Assembly: GCA_964437415.1 (NCBI GenBank)
Contig: CAYTGN010000005.1
Location: forward strand, 62,001-126,000
Origin: CADEDV01 sp964437415
Lineage (GTDB): Bacteria > Bacteroidota > Bacteroidia > Chitinophagales > Chitinophagaceae
Length of the DNA: 64,000 nucleotides
Direction: 5' to 3'
The translations under genes and the position numbers were made by a program. A model generated the notes under the pieces. That model saw only the letters and a list, made by a program, of their open reading frames with translations, searched no databases and was not told the origin of the DNA. This document shows positions 45,373-53,214 of this stretch, piece by piece (positions within the stretch are counted from its first letter, which is position 1; every line of letters starts with the position of its first letter).

Positions 45373-46752
45373 ATGCAAAAAAGAAAACACTCCCGTCGGG
45401 AGTTTTTGAGCACTTCACTCAAAGCCTCTGCACTGCTGGCAATTCCCTCCATTGTTCCATCCAGTGTGTTTGGGAAAAATGCTCCCGCCAACCGGATCAA
45501 TGTGGCAGCTATCGGAACAGGCCGCATTTCCCGCATTCATGATATGCCTGGTGTATGGCGGCATGACTTTGCACAGTTGATGGCTGTTTGTGACCTCGAT
45601 GCCAAACGGGCTGAAGAAGGAAAAAAACTGGTGAATGATTATTACTCGAAGAAAAACGGGAATCCGTTTGACGGGGTAAAAGCATATACTGACTACCGTG
45701 AGTTGCTGCAAAATAAAGATATTGATGCCGTGCTGATAAGTACACCGGATCATACCCATGCCCTGGTTGGTGCGGCAGCGGCCCGTGCAGGAAAACATAT
45801 TTATATGCAAAAACCTGCTTCGCTGACCATTTCTGAAGGAAGGATAATCAGCAATGTGGTGCAAAAAAGCGGTGTGAAGTTCCAGATCGGAAGCCAGCAG
45901 CGCAGCAGTGAGCAGTTTCGTTATGCAGCAGAACTGGTTCGCAATGGCCGCATCGGGGAATTGAAAACAGTGTATGTGGGTTTGCCTGGCGATCCTCCCG
46001 GCGGAAAAACTGATGTGATGCCGGTTCCCGATGGCTTTGATTATGATTTGTGGTTGGCCTCCACTCCGGAAGTTTATTATACGGAAGACAGGGTGCATCC
46101 TCAAAGAGGGTATGGCAGACCCGGCTGGTTACGCTGCGAACAATTTGGCGCCGGCATGATCACCGGCTGGGGTGCCCATCATATTGACTCAGCACATTGG
46201 GGAATGGGTATGGAAAACAGTGGACCGGTTGAGATATGGAATGAGAAATCGGAATTCGCCACAGGTGGTTTGTGGGATGTGCATGGTGTTTTTAAAACCG
46301 GCGCAAAATATGCCAATGGTGTAGTGATGATAGTTAGCAATGAATTTCAGAACGGGATAAAATTTGAAGGAACCAAAGGCTGGATATTCGTTTCCCGGGG
46401 CGATTACCAGGTTACTTCCAGCGATCCGGGTGCAGGAAGTACACAGGCTAAGAAAATAGACGCCAGTGATCCCAAACTGCTTACATCCGAAATTGGCGCC
46501 AATGAATTTCGCTTCGCGGTGAGTAAAGATCATCATGGCAACTGGCTCGAAGCGATCCGGGATAATAAAGCCACCATTGCCCCGGTGGAAGAAGCCCATC
46601 GCTCCTGCTCAGCCTGCCTGCTGCACCATATTGCTATGAAGCTAAACAGGAAACTGTACTGGGACCCGAAAAAAGAACAATTTAAAAACGATGCTGAAGC
46701 CAATAAAATGCTGACAAGAACGCAGCGTTCAAAATATGCAGTAAATGCATAA
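45373..46752 (+). CDS. Tat-exported Gfo/Idh/MocA-family oxidoreductase
   Basis: A 459-residue Gfo/Idh/MocA protein with a twin-arginine signal (SRREFLSTSLKASALLAIPSIV, RR at residues 8-9). The Rossmann motif is NVAAIGTGRISRIHDMPG. The usual EKP motif reads QKP (YMQKPASLTISEG). GWGAHHIDSAHWGMG carries the catalytic-region His residues. Tat export implies that it folds with its NAD(P) bound before leaving the cytoplasm, as in glucose-fructose oxidoreductase. A role in oxidising or reducing a glycoside in the periplasm is likely from family knowledge. The substrate is unknown. Confidence 0.88.
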   Translation: MQKRKHSRREFLSTSLKASALLAIPSIVPSSVFGKNAPANRINVAAIGTGRISRIHDMPGVWRHDFAQLMAVCDLDAKRAEEGKKLVNDYYSKKNGNPFDGVKAYTDYRELLQNKDIDAVLISTPDHTHALVGAAAARAGKHIYMQKPASLTISEGRIISNVVQKSGVKFQIGSQQRSSEQFRYAAELVRNGRIGELKTVYVGLPGDPPGGKTDVMPVPDGFDYDLWLASTPEVYYTEDRVHPQRGYGRPGWLRCEQFGAGMITGWGAHHIDSAHWGMGMENSGPVEIWNEKSEFATGGLWDVHGVFKTGAKYANGVVMIVSNEFQNGIKFEGTKGWIFVSRGDYQVTSSDPGAGSTQAKKIDASDPKLLTSEIGANEFRFAVSKDHHGNWLEAIRDNKATIAPVEEAHRSCSACLLHHIAMKLNRKLYWDPKKEQFKNDAEANKMLTRTQRSKYAVNA

Positions 46753-46762
46753 ATAAATTATA

Positions 46763-47530
46763 ATGGTAAAAAAAATAGTATCTCTTCTTTGCTTTTTGTT
46801 TCCGGTCTTAGTGTTTTCGCAAACAGATTCTGTCTTATCTGGCACTTACAACTGGAATAACAATTCATTCAAAAACCAGGGAGTTTCATCTGTTATAATT
46901 TTGGAAGGCATGGTGCATGATTTTGAGTGGATGCAGGTAACGGCAAACAACCTGGCCCCTTCCGCTTCCGGGATAAATCATGCTGTTCCTGCAAATGAGG
47001 AACACTTACTGATAGTTAAGTCAGGTAATCTTCATTTGAAAATTGCAGACTCAAACTTTGTTCTTACTCCAGGAAGTGTGGCCGTATTGATGCCGGGAGA
47101 AAAAATTTTGCTCAGCAGTACAAACCGATGCAGTTATTACAGGTTTAAATATCGCAGTAAAAGAGCCATAGATTTGGAAAGAGGGGGAAAAAATGGCGGC
47201 TCTTTTGCCAGAATATGGGAATCTGTTCCTTTTGTTACCAATAATATTGGTGGGGGAAGGAAGAATTTTTTCGACAAGCCAACGGCTATGCAAAGGAGAT
47301 TTGAAATGCATGTAACCACTTTAAAGGAAGGGATAAAAAGCCACGAACCGCATACTCACCGTGCAGAAGAAATTGTTTTAATCATCGAAGGTGAAACGGA
47401 AATGGAATTAGCTAATAAAATTGTCAGAACAGACCCTGGAGGATTTTATTATTTAGGCAGTAATGTGTCTCATGCTATAAAAAATATCGGAACAAAACCA
47501 AGCGTCTATTTTGCTTTTCAATTTGAATAA
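46763..47530 (+). CDS. Secreted double-cupin protein
   Basis: A 255-residue protein with a signal peptide ending LVFSQ and two cupin-like halves. The first half has EEHLLIVKSGNLHLKIADSNFVLTPGSVAVLMPGE. The second has SHEPHTHRAEEIVLIIEGETEMELANKIVRTDPGGFYYLGSNVSHAIKNIG, with a complete H-x-H...E...H metal site only in this second half. It could be a metal-dependent sugar isomerase or binding protein, similar to the ureidoglycine aminohydrolase-like double cupins. It shares one base (TAATG) with the next gene, so it works in the secreted oxidoreductase module. Function not known. Confidence 0.7.
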   Translation: MVKKIVSLLCFLFPVLVFSQTDSVLSGTYNWNNNSFKNQGVSSVIILEGMVHDFEWMQVTANNLAPSASGINHAVPANEEHLLIVKSGNLHLKIADSNFVLTPGSVAVLMPGEKILLSSTNRCSYYRFKYRSKRAIDLERGGKNGGSFARIWESVPFVTNNIGGGRKNFFDKPTAMQRRFEMHVTTLKEGIKSHEPHTHRAEEIVLIIEGETEMELANKIVRTDPGGFYYLGSNVSHAIKNIGTKPSVYFAFQFE

Positions 47531-48906
47531 TGAACATGAAGAAAATAAAACCTGCCTTCTTAGGATTACTCGCAATTACTATGTCTTGTAATACCAGTCA
47601 AACGACCAATGAGGAAAAAACCCGTCTTGTTACTTTAGACCCCGGGCATTTTCATGCTGCACTCGTACAAAAAACAATGTATGACGAGTTGGATACGGTT
47701 GTGCATGTGTATGCACCAGGCGGCAGCGACCTGCAACTTCACCTGGACAGGATCAACTCTTATAACAGCAGGACGGAATCACCCACCCGCTGGGATGAAA
47801 AAGTATATACCGGCGCTGATTTCTTTGAAAAAATGGTGGCGGATAAAAAAGGGAATGTGGTGGTGCTGTCGGGCAATAACCGGAAAAAGACCGAGTATAT
47901 CCTGCAATCGCTCCAAAACGGCTTTCATGTTTTTGCCGACAAACCCATGGTGATAGACAGCAAAGGTTTTGATAACCTCAAAGAAGCTTTTGACATAGCT
48001 GCCAAAAAAAACCTGCTGCTTTATGATATCATGACCGAACGCTACGAGATCAGCACCCTGCTGCAGCGGGAATTATCCATGATGCCGGAAATATTCGGCA
48101 CCCTGGAAAAAGGAACACCGGAAAACCCCGCCATCACCAAAGAAAGTGTACATCATTTTTATAAATATGTTTCCGGGTCGGTGCTTACAAGACCCGCATG
48201 GTTCATGGATGTTTCGCAACAGGGCGAAGGTATTGTGGATGTAATGACCCACCTGGTTGATCTGGTGCAATGGGAATGTTTCCCGGAACAGATCATTGAT
48301 TACACAAAAGATATTGCCATACTCCAGGCCAAAAGATGGGCAACCCCTATGAACCTTGCAGAATTTTCAGCAATAACCAAACAGGAAAGTTTTCCGGCTT
48401 ACCTGGAAAAAGATATTAAAGACAGCACCCTGCAGGTCTTTTGCAACGGGGAGATCAATTATACACTGAAAGGCATCCATGCCAAAACATCAGTGATATG
48501 GAACTACAAAGCTCCTGACGGAACCGGCGACACACATTATTCAGTGATGCGAGGCACGAAAGCCAACCTGGTGATCCGACAGGGCAAGGAAGAAAATTAC
48601 AAACCCGCCTTATATATTGAACCGGTGAATAATAACGCCTCCTACGCTGCTGTTTTGGCTGAAGAATTTAAAAAAATAAGTACAAAATACCCCGGCGTTG
48701 AAATATACAAGACTGCAAATGGATGGAGGCTTAAATTGCCGGAAAGATTGGTGGAAGGACATGAAGCGCATTTTGCCAGGGTCACTGAAAAGTTCCTTGG
48801 ATTCCTGAAAGGAAATGATATACCTGCCTGGGAAGTGCCCAACATGCTGGCTAAGTATTATACAACAACAAAAGCCCTGGAAATTTCATTAAAAAACAAA
48901 CCTTGA
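47530..48906 (+). CDS. Gfo/Idh/MocA-like lipoprotein with 'putative oxidoreductase C-terminal' domain
   Basis: A 458-residue lipoprotein (lipobox ITMSC, Cys20). The first strand reads RLVTLDPGHFHAALVQKTMYDELDTVVHVYAPG, the mark of a Bacteroidota family with a Gfo/Idh-like fold. The Rossmann GxGxxG loop is not present; DPGHFHA stands in its place. EKP is replaced by DKP (VFADKPMVID). VDVMTHLVDLVQWE matches the C-terminal domain. Being Sec-exported as a lipoprotein, it could not easily carry a cytoplasmic cofactor. So it may be a cofactor-free relative, or use a tightly bound cofactor in another way. Its partner genes are the cupin and Tat-exported oxidoreductase upstream. Confidence 0.75.
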   Translation: MNMKKIKPAFLGLLAITMSCNTSQTTNEEKTRLVTLDPGHFHAALVQKTMYDELDTVVHVYAPGGSDLQLHLDRINSYNSRTESPTRWDEKVYTGADFFEKMVADKKGNVVVLSGNNRKKTEYILQSLQNGFHVFADKPMVIDSKGFDNLKEAFDIAAKKNLLLYDIMTERYEISTLLQRELSMMPEIFGTLEKGTPENPAITKESVHHFYKYVSGSVLTRPAWFMDVSQQGEGIVDVMTHLVDLVQWECFPEQIIDYTKDIAILQAKRWATPMNLAEFSAITKQESFPAYLEKDIKDSTLQVFCNGEINYTLKGIHAKTSVIWNYKAPDGTGDTHYSVMRGTKANLVIRQGKEENYKPALYIEPVNNNASYAAVLAEEFKKISTKYPGVEIYKTANGWRLKLPERLVEGHEAHFARVTEKFLGFLKGNDIPAWEVPNMLAKYYTTTKALEISLKNKP

Positions 48907-49014
48907 GACATTCATTTCAGATAGGAACCGTTGGGAAAAAAGGATTGAACAACAGGCTTTTCCCGAAAAATGACTTTCACTGTACCGGAAAAAATGTCCT
49001 CCTATCTTTAGTCC

Positions 49015-49677
49015 ATGAAAAAATATACGGCTTTTCTATTCGACCTGAACGGCACCATGATCAATGACATGCACTACCATATCACCGCCTGGCACCGGCT
49101 GCTGAACGGCATTGGGGCAACCATCAGCCTGGAAGAAGCAAAACTCCAGTGCTATGGCAAAAACCATGAGTTGCTGGAACGGGTGTTCCCGGGCAGGTTT
49201 TCGGAGGAAGAGAAACAGTTGATCAGCGTGGAAAAAGAAAAAGCCTACCAGCAGGGTTTCAGGCCCCACCTGAAATTGCTCGATGGTTTGGATGAGTTTC
49301 TTGACAAAGCACAGCGGGATCATATTAAAATGGCCATCGGCTCTGCCGCCATTACGATGAATATTGATTTTGTTCTAGATGGGCTGAAGGTGAGGGATTA
49401 TTTCAGCGCCATTGTCAGCGCAGATGATGTTAGCCGCAGCAAACCTGACCCTGAAACTTTTTTGAAATGCGCCCAACAACTGGATGTGTTGCCTGGAAAT
49501 TGCCTGGTGTTTGAAGACTCACCCAAAGGAACCGAATCAGCCAAACATGCAGGGATGGATTGTGTGGTCATCACCAGCATGCATGAACCCGAAGAATTTG
49601 ACTCGTCAAATATTATTCTTTTTGCAAAAGATTTTACAGGCAACCTGTATGAATCCATAAACAACCGTACCGCATAA
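49015..49677 (+). CDS. HAD-superfamily hydrolase, beta-phosphoglucomutase-like, with DxN motif I
   Basis: A 220-residue cytoplasmic HAD protein with the subclass I cap. Motif I reads FDLNGTMIND, so the usual second Asp of DxDGT is Asn. Motif II is AIGSAA, and motif III/IV is RSKPDPETFLKCAQQL...VFEDSPKGTESAKHAGM. In phosphatases and phosphoglucomutases of this group the second Asp is the acid/base. The Asn form is repeatedly seen in Bacteroidota homologues and may mark a different activity. It begins a set with araB, 3 nt upstream of it, so it may act on a pentose phosphate. A 108-nt gap precedes it with no clear promoter or terminator. Confidence 0.8.
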   Translation: MKKYTAFLFDLNGTMINDMHYHITAWHRLLNGIGATISLEEAKLQCYGKNHELLERVFPGRFSEEEKQLISVEKEKAYQQGFRPHLKLLDGLDEFLDKAQRDHIKMAIGSAAITMNIDFVLDGLKVRDYFSAIVSADDVSRSKPDPETFLKCAQQLDVLPGNCLVFEDSPKGTESAKHAGMDCVVITSMHEPEEFDSSNIILFAKDFTGNLYESINNRTA

Positions 49678-49680
49678 AAA

Positions 49681-51351
49681 ATGAAAGACAAATATGTCAT
49701 AGGTGTGGACTTTGGCACCGACTCAGTCCGGTCGGTTATCATCAATGCGATGAACGGCGCCGAACTATGTTCCTCTGTTGCTTACTATCCGCGGTGGAAA
49801 GCCGGTCTTTTTTGCAATGCATCACAAAGCCAGTTCCGGCAACACCCATTGGATTACCTCGAATGCCTGGAGCAATCCATCAAAGCCTGCGTGCAGCAGG
49901 CAGGCAAAGAAGTTGCGGATAATATAGTTGGTCTTTCTGTTGATACTACCGGCTCCACTCCCATTGCTGTGGATGCCGCAGGAACACCATTATGTATGTT
50001 GCCCGGGCTGGAAGAAAATGTGAACAGCATGTTTGTGTTGTGGAAAGACCATACCTCCGTAGCAGAAGCGGAAGCGATCAATAACCACGCAAAAAATTTT
50101 GAACCCAATTACCTGCAGTTTGTCGGCGGCATCTATAGCAGCGAATGGTTTTGGGCCAAGCTGCTGCATATCCTGAAAGAAGATGAACAGGCAAGAAAGC
50201 ATATCCACAGTTTTGTTGAGCACTGCGACTGGATACCTTTTGTTCTGACAGGAGGAAATGATGCAGCGCAAATAAAAAGAGGTGTATGCAGCGCAGGTCA
50301 TAAAGCGCTGTGGGCAGAAGAGTTTGCCGGTCTTCCCCCCAATGAATTTTTTGCATCGCTTCATCCCCTGCTGGATAGTTTTACAAAAAGATTATTTACA
50401 AATACCTATACTTCCGATCAGGCAGCGGGAAAACTTTCCGCCGCATGGGCAAAAAAATTGGGTCTTTCCGAAAACGTTGTGATCGGCATCGGCGCTTTTG
50501 ATTGCCACATGGGCGCAGTGGGCGGGCAGATTGAACCGTATTATCTCAGCCGCATTGTCGGCACTTCCACCTGCGACATCATGGTGGCGCCATTGGAAGA
50601 TATGAAAGGCAAACTGGTCCGTGGCATTTGCGGGCAGGTGAACGGCTCCGTTATCCCGGGAATGCTGGGTATGGAAGCCGGGCAAAGTGCTTTTGGCGAT
50701 GCATATGCCTGGTTTAAAAATATTGTAAGCTGGCCGCTAAATCATTTAGTTGCTGACGAAAAAGAAAAAGAACAAGCCACCAAAAAGATCATTGCAGCAT
50801 TATCCGATGCTGCTTCTCAACTACCGTTGCAGGAGAATGATGTATTGGCCAGCGACTGGCTCAATGGCCGCCGCACACCCGATGCCAACCAATTGTTGAA
50901 GGGAGCTTTTATGAATCTTGACCTTGGCACAGAAGCCCCGCAAATGTTCAAAGCCTTGGTGGAAGCCACCTGTTTTGGCAGCCGTGCTATTGTTGATCGT
51001 TTTGCAGAAGAAGAAATTCCTGTGCATGGCATCATTGCTCTTGGAGGGGTGGCCCGGAAATCTCCCTACATCATGCAGGTGATGGCAGATGTGCTGGAAC
51101 AACCGATCAAAGTGCACAGCAGTGAACAGACCTGTGCAGCCGGCGCTGCGATGTTTGCTGCCACAGCTGCGGGTTTATATCCGAAAGTGGAAGATGCCAT
51201 GAAAGCGATGGGTGCCGGCTTTGAAAAAACGTACGAGCCTGATACAAACCGAAAATCCTATTACCGCAACCGCTACAGGAAATACAAACAACTAGGCGAT
51301 TTTATCAGCGGGCAGGTGAAAACATTAAATGAAAGAACAGTCACAGCATAA
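49681..51351 (+). CDS. araB: L-ribulokinase (FGGY family)
   Basis: A 556-residue AraB, full length. N-terminal YVIGVDFGTDSVRSVIINAMNG, then GLSVDTTGSTPIAVDAAGTPL, ENVNSMFVLWKDHTSVAEAEAIN, RIVGTSTCDIMVAP, SDWLNGRRTPDANQLLKGAFMNLDLG, GIIALGGVARKSPYIMQVMADVLEQPI and AAGAAMFAATAAGLYP. The WKDHT and LNGRRTPDAN blocks are characteristic of ribulokinases as opposed to xylulokinases. It phosphorylates L-ribulose in the cytoplasm. It is 3 nt from araD, so the two are translationally linked. Confidence 0.96.
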   Translation: MKDKYVIGVDFGTDSVRSVIINAMNGAELCSSVAYYPRWKAGLFCNASQSQFRQHPLDYLECLEQSIKACVQQAGKEVADNIVGLSVDTTGSTPIAVDAAGTPLCMLPGLEENVNSMFVLWKDHTSVAEAEAINNHAKNFEPNYLQFVGGIYSSEWFWAKLLHILKEDEQARKHIHSFVEHCDWIPFVLTGGNDAAQIKRGVCSAGHKALWAEEFAGLPPNEFFASLHPLLDSFTKRLFTNTYTSDQAAGKLSAAWAKKLGLSENVVIGIGAFDCHMGAVGGQIEPYYLSRIVGTSTCDIMVAPLEDMKGKLVRGICGQVNGSVIPGMLGMEAGQSAFGDAYAWFKNIVSWPLNHLVADEKEKEQATKKIIAALSDAASQLPLQENDVLASDWLNGRRTPDANQLLKGAFMNLDLGTEAPQMFKALVEATCFGSRAIVDRFAEEEIPVHGIIALGGVARKSPYIMQVMADVLEQPIKVHSSEQTCAAGAAMFAATAAGLYPKVEDAMKAMGAGFEKTYEPDTNRKSYYRNRYRKYKQLGDFISGQVKTLNERTVTA

Positions 51352-51354
51352 AAG

Positions 51355-52050
51355 ATGAACTACGAACACATACAACAGGAAGCATTTGATGCCAACATGC
51401 AGTTGCCCGAACTGGGATTAGTGCTTTTCACTTTTGGCAATGTCAGCGCAGCCGACCGTTCACTGGGAGTGTTTGCTATCAAACCCAGCGGGGTTCCTTA
51501 TAATGAGCTGTCGCCGGAAAAAATGGTGATCGTGGATTTTGAAGGAAAAACAGTGGCAGGCAAACTGCGTCCCTCTTCCGACACATTCACACATGCCGTG
51601 CTGTATAAGCATTGGGAAAACATCGGTGGTATTGCACATACACACAGCAAATATGCCACAGCCTGGGCACAGGCACTGCGGGATATTACAGTGTACGGCA
51701 CCACTCATGCAGATTACAGCGCTGCGACCATTCCATGTGCACCGCCGATGAGTGATGAGATGATCAAAGGCAATTATGAATACGAAACAGGTTTCCAGGT
51801 GCTGAATTGTTTTAAAGAAAGGAAGCTTGACTATAATGAAACGGAAATGATACTGGTGGGCAGCCATGCTCCGTTTACCTGGGGTAAGAACGCCGCCAAA
51901 GCCGTACACAACAGCGCTGTGCTGGAATACATTGCAGAAATGGCTTTTATCACGGAACAGGTGAACCCATCCGCCACCGGTTTAAAAGAAGCACTTATTA
52001 AAAAGCATTTTGAAAGAAAACACGGCCCGGACAGTTATTACGGTCAATAA
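51355..52050 (+). CDS. araD: L-ribulose-5-phosphate 4-epimerase
   Basis: A 231-residue class II aldolase/adducin-type epimerase. Motifs: LFTFGNVSAADRSLGVFAIKPSGVPY, RPSSDTFTHAVLYKHW, GGIAHTHSKYATAWAQALR with the two zinc-binding His residues, TTHADY and the C-terminal HFERKHGPDSYYGQ. These line up with AraD over the whole length. It makes D-xylulose 5-phosphate, the point where arabinose and xylose catabolism meet. It follows araB by 3 nt. Confidence 0.96.
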   Translation: MNYEHIQQEAFDANMQLPELGLVLFTFGNVSAADRSLGVFAIKPSGVPYNELSPEKMVIVDFEGKTVAGKLRPSSDTFTHAVLYKHWENIGGIAHTHSKYATAWAQALRDITVYGTTHADYSAATIPCAPPMSDEMIKGNYEYETGFQVLNCFKERKLDYNETEMILVGSHAPFTWGKNAAKAVHNSAVLEYIAEMAFITEQVNPSATGLKEALIKKHFERKHGPDSYYGQ

Positions 52051-52086
52051 ATAACAGGTAACAAATCTTAAATACGCTACTGCTAT

Positions 52087-53211
52087 ATGAAAAATTTAAT
52101 TCTACTGCTGATGTCAGTTTCTCTTATCGCCTCCTGCAACAATGAAAAGAAACCCGGAGAAAATACAAATGCTTTTTCCGTTTCGGAAAAGCCATTTGGT
52201 GAATACGAAGGCAAGCCCGTTACTGAATATACCTTGCGCAACGGCAATGGCATGGAAGTTTCCATTATCAATTATGGCGGCGCCATCACGAGATTGGTGA
52301 CCCCGGACCGTGAAGGAAATATGGGAGACGTGGTGACTGGCTTTGCATCATTGGAAGGTTTTTTGCAAAAAGGCAATCCCTATTTCGGCGCTTTGATCGG
52401 ACGTTACGGCAACCGCATTGCCAATGCTAAGTTTACCCTCGAAGGAAAAGAGTATAGCCTGGCCGGTAATGACAACGGCAACTCCCTGCATGGCGGCAAC
52501 AAAGGGTATGATAAAGTTTTCTGGAATATCGAAAAGCAAGCCGGCGACAGCAGTTTAAAACTGACCTATCAAAGCAAAGACGGAGAAGAAGGTTATCCCG
52601 GCAATCTTGACATCAGCATCCTGTACACCTTGACAGCAGACAATGCGCTAAAAATCGAGTACAGCGCTGTTACGGATAAAGCCACACCGGTCAATCTCAC
52701 CAGCCATGCTTATTTCAATTTATCAGCCGGAAAAGATTCAACTATTCTCGGCCATGAACTGATGCTGAATGCAAATGCTTTCACCCCCGTGAATGACAAA
52801 CTGATCCCCACCGGTGAAATAAAAGAGGTGAAAGGCACCCCGATGGATTTCACTGCCAGCAAAAGCATCGGGAAAGAGATTGGCACTGTGGCTGGCGGAT
52901 ATGACCACAACTGGGTGTTGAATAAACAAGCCGGTGAGTATGCACTCGCTGCTGTGTTGTATGAGGCGGGCAGCGGCAGGCAGATGGAAGTGTGGACCAC
53001 CGAACCGGGCATACAGTTTTACAGCGGCAATTTTTTAGATGGCACACTGACCAATACAAAAGCAGGAACAAAATATATTAAACATGGGGCCTTGTGTCTC
53101 GAAACACAGCACTATCCTGATAGTCCGAACCAGGCAGCTTTTCCATCCACTATCCTGAAACCGGGAGAAACTTATCAGCAGACTTGTGTATATAAATTTT
53201 CAACTAAATAA
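52087..53211 (+). CDS. galM: Aldose 1-epimerase (mutarotase), lipoprotein
   Basis: A 374-residue galactose mutarotase-family protein with a lipobox (LIASC, Cys17). Core motifs are VSIINYGGAITRLVTPDREGNMGDVV, GALIGRYGNRIANAKFTLEGKEYSLAGNDNGNSLHGG (active-site His), TSHAYFNLSAG (second active-site His) and DHNWVLN. It equilibrates alpha and beta anomers of arabinose, xylose or glucose. Lipoprotein export places it in the periplasm or at the outer membrane, although the genes on both sides code for cytoplasmic enzymes. It starts 36 nt after araD and ends 3 nt before araA. Confidence 0.95.
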   Translation: MKNLILLLMSVSLIASCNNEKKPGENTNAFSVSEKPFGEYEGKPVTEYTLRNGNGMEVSIINYGGAITRLVTPDREGNMGDVVTGFASLEGFLQKGNPYFGALIGRYGNRIANAKFTLEGKEYSLAGNDNGNSLHGGNKGYDKVFWNIEKQAGDSSLKLTYQSKDGEEGYPGNLDISILYTLTADNALKIEYSAVTDKATPVNLTSHAYFNLSAGKDSTILGHELMLNANAFTPVNDKLIPTGEIKEVKGTPMDFTASKSIGKEIGTVAGGYDHNWVLNKQAGEYALAAVLYEAGSGRQMEVWTTEPGIQFYSGNFLDGTLTNTKAGTKYIKHGALCLETQHYPDSPNQAAFPSTILKPGETYQQTCVYKFSTK

Positions 53212-53214
53212 AAA

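Noticed and set aside
45415..46104. Long - strand open frame (229 codons) opposite the Tat-exported oxidoreductase gene
   Set aside because: It lies wholly inside a well-supported gene on the other strand, shows no family resemblance and has a composition rich in His, Cys and Ile typical of antisense frames.
48984..49014. TATCTTTA at 49,003-49,010 as a -7 box for the HAD-ara genes
   Set aside because: No TTG lies at the expected distance upstream and the box would be only a few bases before the start codon.
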